Assembly (NCBI GenBank): GCA_035503615.1
Contig: DATJTI010000001.1
Coordinates: 1-7,900, forward strand
Length of the DNA: 7,900 bases
Direction: 5' to 3'
Source of the DNA: AP-15 sp035503615
GTDB taxonomy: Bacteria; Pseudomonadota; Alphaproteobacteria; ATCC43930; CGMCC-115725
The first letter of the stretch is position 1. Each line of letters starts with the position of its first letter. Shown here one piece after another: positions 6,345 through 7,900 of the stretch. The position numbers and the translations under genes are program-made. The notes under the pieces were generated by a model that had not been told where the DNA came from, did no database searches, and worked only from the letters and a program-made list of their open reading frames with translations.

Positions 6345-7456
6345 CGCCCGGCGGTCGACGCCGCGGTCCGCCAGAACTCCGCTTCGGGCCAGCGGCACTC
6401 ATCGGCGTAATAGGCACGCACACGCTGCCGGTAGACCCGGCGAATCTCCGCGCAACCGGCGGCGTATTCGCACAGCGCGCCGAGATCGCCGTGCAGCGCC
6501 GACGGCAGCGCCCGACCGATGGCCATACCGCTGTAGAGGGCGGAAAACAGGCCCTGCGCGGCGCACGGGTCGAAGCTCAAAGCGGCGTCGCCACAGGCGA
6601 TCCAGCCGTCGCCATGGATCGGGTGCAATGCGGCGCCGCAAGCTTCATAGCCACGCAGCGGACCATCGAGCACTGGGTCGGGGAAGGCCGCAGCGATGTG
6701 TCGGGTGGTCGCCAGCGCCGCGCACCATGTCTGCGGCGCAGCCCGCAAGCGGGCCGCCGCAGCCGGCCGCGTGTGCAGCATGAAGACCGGGCGGCGATCG
6801 GGCAGCAGTGCCGCATACCACCATCCGAGCGGTGCTGTTTCGACCAGACTGCGTTCGACGACGTAGCGGCTGTTGGGCTTGGCGTAGCCGACGACCGCGA
6901 CCAGCGCCTCGTCGCGATGTCGGATCGCACCGAGCCGGCGCGCCACCGCCGCCCGCCGCCCGGTGGCATCGACCACCCAGCGCGCCGTGACGTAGCCGGC
7001 GTTGTGGAGATCGAGGCGCCACAGGCCGTCCTCCCGGGTGACGCTGCGGAAAACCGATGGGTTGACAACGGCGCCGGCATCCCGTGCCGCGCCGATCAAT
7101 TCATCCTCGAAGACGACGCGGTCCAGCCGCCAGGCGGGGCCGTCGGGCTCGTTCAGGAAGTCCCGGTATACCGCATCCGGGGTGCCCCAGGCCGAGATGT
7201 TGCCGCGGATCGGTCGGTGCGCGGGGTTCTGCGACGGCAGCGGCAGGTCGCAAGCCTGCAGCACCCGCAGTGCCGCGCCCGGCAGCGCATCGCCCGGCTT
7301 GGGCGACGTAGCGCCGGCGATCCGCGGGTCCAGCAGCAGCACCGCGCAACCGGCACGGGCGAGGAGGCAGGCCGCGACCGCACCGGCCGGCCCGGCGCCG
7401 ATCACCGCGACGTCGACGCCGGCGACAGCGATGGCCGCGACAGCGATGGCCGCCAA
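6341..7456 (-). CDS. LodB-like FAD-dependent flavoprotein, CTQ-maturation partner of the LodA-like oxidase
   Basis: The 371-residue flavoprotein has an N-terminal FAD Rossmann motif (VAVIGAGPAG, 16-25, ending in D43). It also has the KPGDALP variant of the GESLP motif (53-59), the DATGR motif (163-167) and the second FAD motif CGDAALSFDPCAAQG (288-302). This places it in the LodB branch of the tryptophan-halogenase-like/geranylgeranyl-reductase-like superfamily. The halogenase WxWxIP motif is absent. LodB and GoxB proteins are known to be required to form the tryptophylquinone cofactor in LodA-type oxidases, and the oxidase lies immediately upstream. The start is a TTG at 7456-7454, the only in-frame initiator between the oxidase TAG and the Rossmann strand. 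No Shine-Dalgarno sequence precedes it. The frame equals that of the oxidase. The TAA stop overlaps the pump gene stop tail-to-tail. Confidence 0.82.
   Translation of the reverse strand: MAAIAVAAIAVAGVDVAVIGAGPAGAVAACLLARAGCAVLLLDPRIAGATSPKPGDALPGAALRVLQACDLPLPSQNPAHRPIRGNISAWGTPDAVYRDFLNEPDGPAWRLDRVVFEDELIGAARDAGAVVNPSVFRSVTREDGLWRLDLHNAGYVTARWVVDATGRRAAVARRLGAIRHRDEALVAVVGYAKPNSRYVVERSLVETAPLGWWYAALLPDRRPVFMLHTRPAAAARLRAAPQTWCAALATTRHIAAAFPDPVLDGPLRGYEACGAALHPIHGDGWIACGDAALSFDPCAAQGLFSALYSGMAIGRALPSALHGDLGALCEYAAGCAEIRRVYRQRVRAYYADECRWPEAEFWRTAASTAGR
7424..7453 (-). repeat. 15-bp tandem duplication at the flavoprotein N terminus
   Basis: Two perfect copies of gacagcgatggccgc (plus strand) lie at 7424-7438 and 7439-7453, directly after the TTG start on the minus strand. 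They encode A-A-I-A-V twice and lengthen the flavoprotein N terminus by five residues ahead of the FAD-binding strand. The repeat keeps the frame, which fits a recent slippage duplication in an N-terminal tail under little constraint. Confidence 0.85.
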
Positions 7457-7462
7457 GATCGG

Positions 7463-7900
7463 CTATTCGCGAAACCGGACGCGCACCCGGGTAAAGGCGT
7501 CGCGATGCGCCTCGCTTTCCCAGCCGGCGAGCTGTGCCGCTGTCGGCGGCGCCGGCGGGCCGGCCGCGAGCAGTGTCGCGGCGTGCGCCCGCAATGCCGC
7601 GACCCGGTGCGGCGGGATCGATTCGACATAGATGACGGCCGGGAAGTCCGGATCGTAGGGGATGCCCTGGCGGGCTTCGACGACACCCATATCGGCAAAA
7701 TGCGCCACCATCTGCAGCATTGCCTCGACCGCGTCGGTCGGCAACGCGCGGGTCCACTGGAGGCGGTTGTTCAACGCCGCGAGCCTGACGCTGCGCGGCC
7801 GGGTCGTGTCCATGACGATCTGGTAGTCCTCCTCGGTCAGGACCTGGTTGGGCACCCGCGCCGGCCAGAACGACGGCACATAGGGATCGAAGCCCGGCGG
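7463..7900 (-). CDS. LodA/GoxA-like CTQ-dependent amino-acid oxidase, C-terminal part (cut by window edge)
   Basis: The frame is open from the right edge to a TAG at 7465-7463, giving 145 residues of a longer protein. It begins PPGFDPYVPSFWPARVPNQV and continues LTEEDYQIVMD, matching my memory of the C-terminal region of LodA-type quinoprotein oxidases. These oxidise amino acids (lysine epsilon-amine in LodA, glycine in GoxA), releasing ammonia and hydrogen peroxide. Their cofactor is a crosslinked Cys-Trp. The Trp of FWPARVPN (residue 12) leaves 133 residues to the end. In LodA the cofactor Trp581 of about 726 leaves a similar number, so this Trp is probably the cofactor residue. The partner Cys would lie beyond the window. 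A GTG at 7879 is in frame but is not the start, since coding similarity runs through it. The downstream flavoprotein supports the assignment. The substrate is unknown. Confidence 0.75.
   Translation of the reverse strand, partial: PPGFDPYVPSFWPARVPNQVLTEEDYQIVMDTTRPRSVRLAALNNRLQWTRALPTDAVEAMLQMVAHFADMGVVEARQGIPYDPDFPAVIYVESIPPHRVAALRAHAATLLAAGPPAPPTAAQLAGWESEAHRDAFTRVRVRFRE

Noticed and set aside
6341..7456. Tryptophan halogenase
   Set aside because: The FAD motifs fit the superfamily, but the halogenase WxWxIP motif is absent and the neighbouring LodA-like oxidase points to a LodB-type partner.
7463..7879. A complete small protein starting at the GTG at 7879
   Set aside because: The frame stays open to the window edge and the residues before the GTG (PPGFDPY) read on naturally into the oxidase motif, so this is the tail of a larger protein.

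Overview
The window is GC-rich throughout, with strong G/C preference at third codon positions. The RND pump protein, the 2-hydroxyacid dehydrogenase and the TetR-type regulator look alphaproteobacterial. That placement is an inference from protein character, not from any marker gene. No rRNA, tRNA, CRISPR array, insertion sequence or integrase is visible.

Left part (1-1449, minus strand). A NAD-dependent D-2-hydroxyacid dehydrogenase (1449-478) is followed downstream on the same strand by the first 87 codons of a TetR-family repressor, whose gene runs off the left edge. Between them lies a 216-base gap. It holds a 46-base inverted repeat and, directly before the repressor start, five 17-base tandem repeats. 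Read on the coding strand, the repeats form a chain of stop/start-overlapping mini-ORFs of five or six codons that leads into the repressor.

Middle (1450-6344). A 432-base divergent intergenic region separates the dehydrogenase from a two-gene plus-strand operon. The operon encodes a periplasmic adaptor (membrane fusion protein) and a full-length HAE1-type RND inner-membrane exporter, joined by an ATGA overlap. No outer-membrane channel gene is present. The nearby TetR gene is a plausible regulator of the pump, but nothing in the sequence proves it.

Right part (6341-7900, minus strand). A FAD-dependent LodB-like flavoprotein is preceded by the C-terminal 145 residues of a LodA/GoxA-like quinoprotein amino-acid oxidase (cofactor cysteine tryptophylquinone, CTQ). 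In this pair the flavoprotein is needed to mature the CTQ cofactor of the oxidase. The two coding regions are in the same reading frame, separated by one TAG codon and two sense codons. The flavoprotein starts at a TTG with no ribosome binding site. This oxidase/flavoprotein operon converges on the pump operon, with the two stop codons overlapping.

The most interesting signals are the overlapping mini-ORF repeat array before the TetR gene and the single in-frame amber codon between the two CTQ-oxidase genes.
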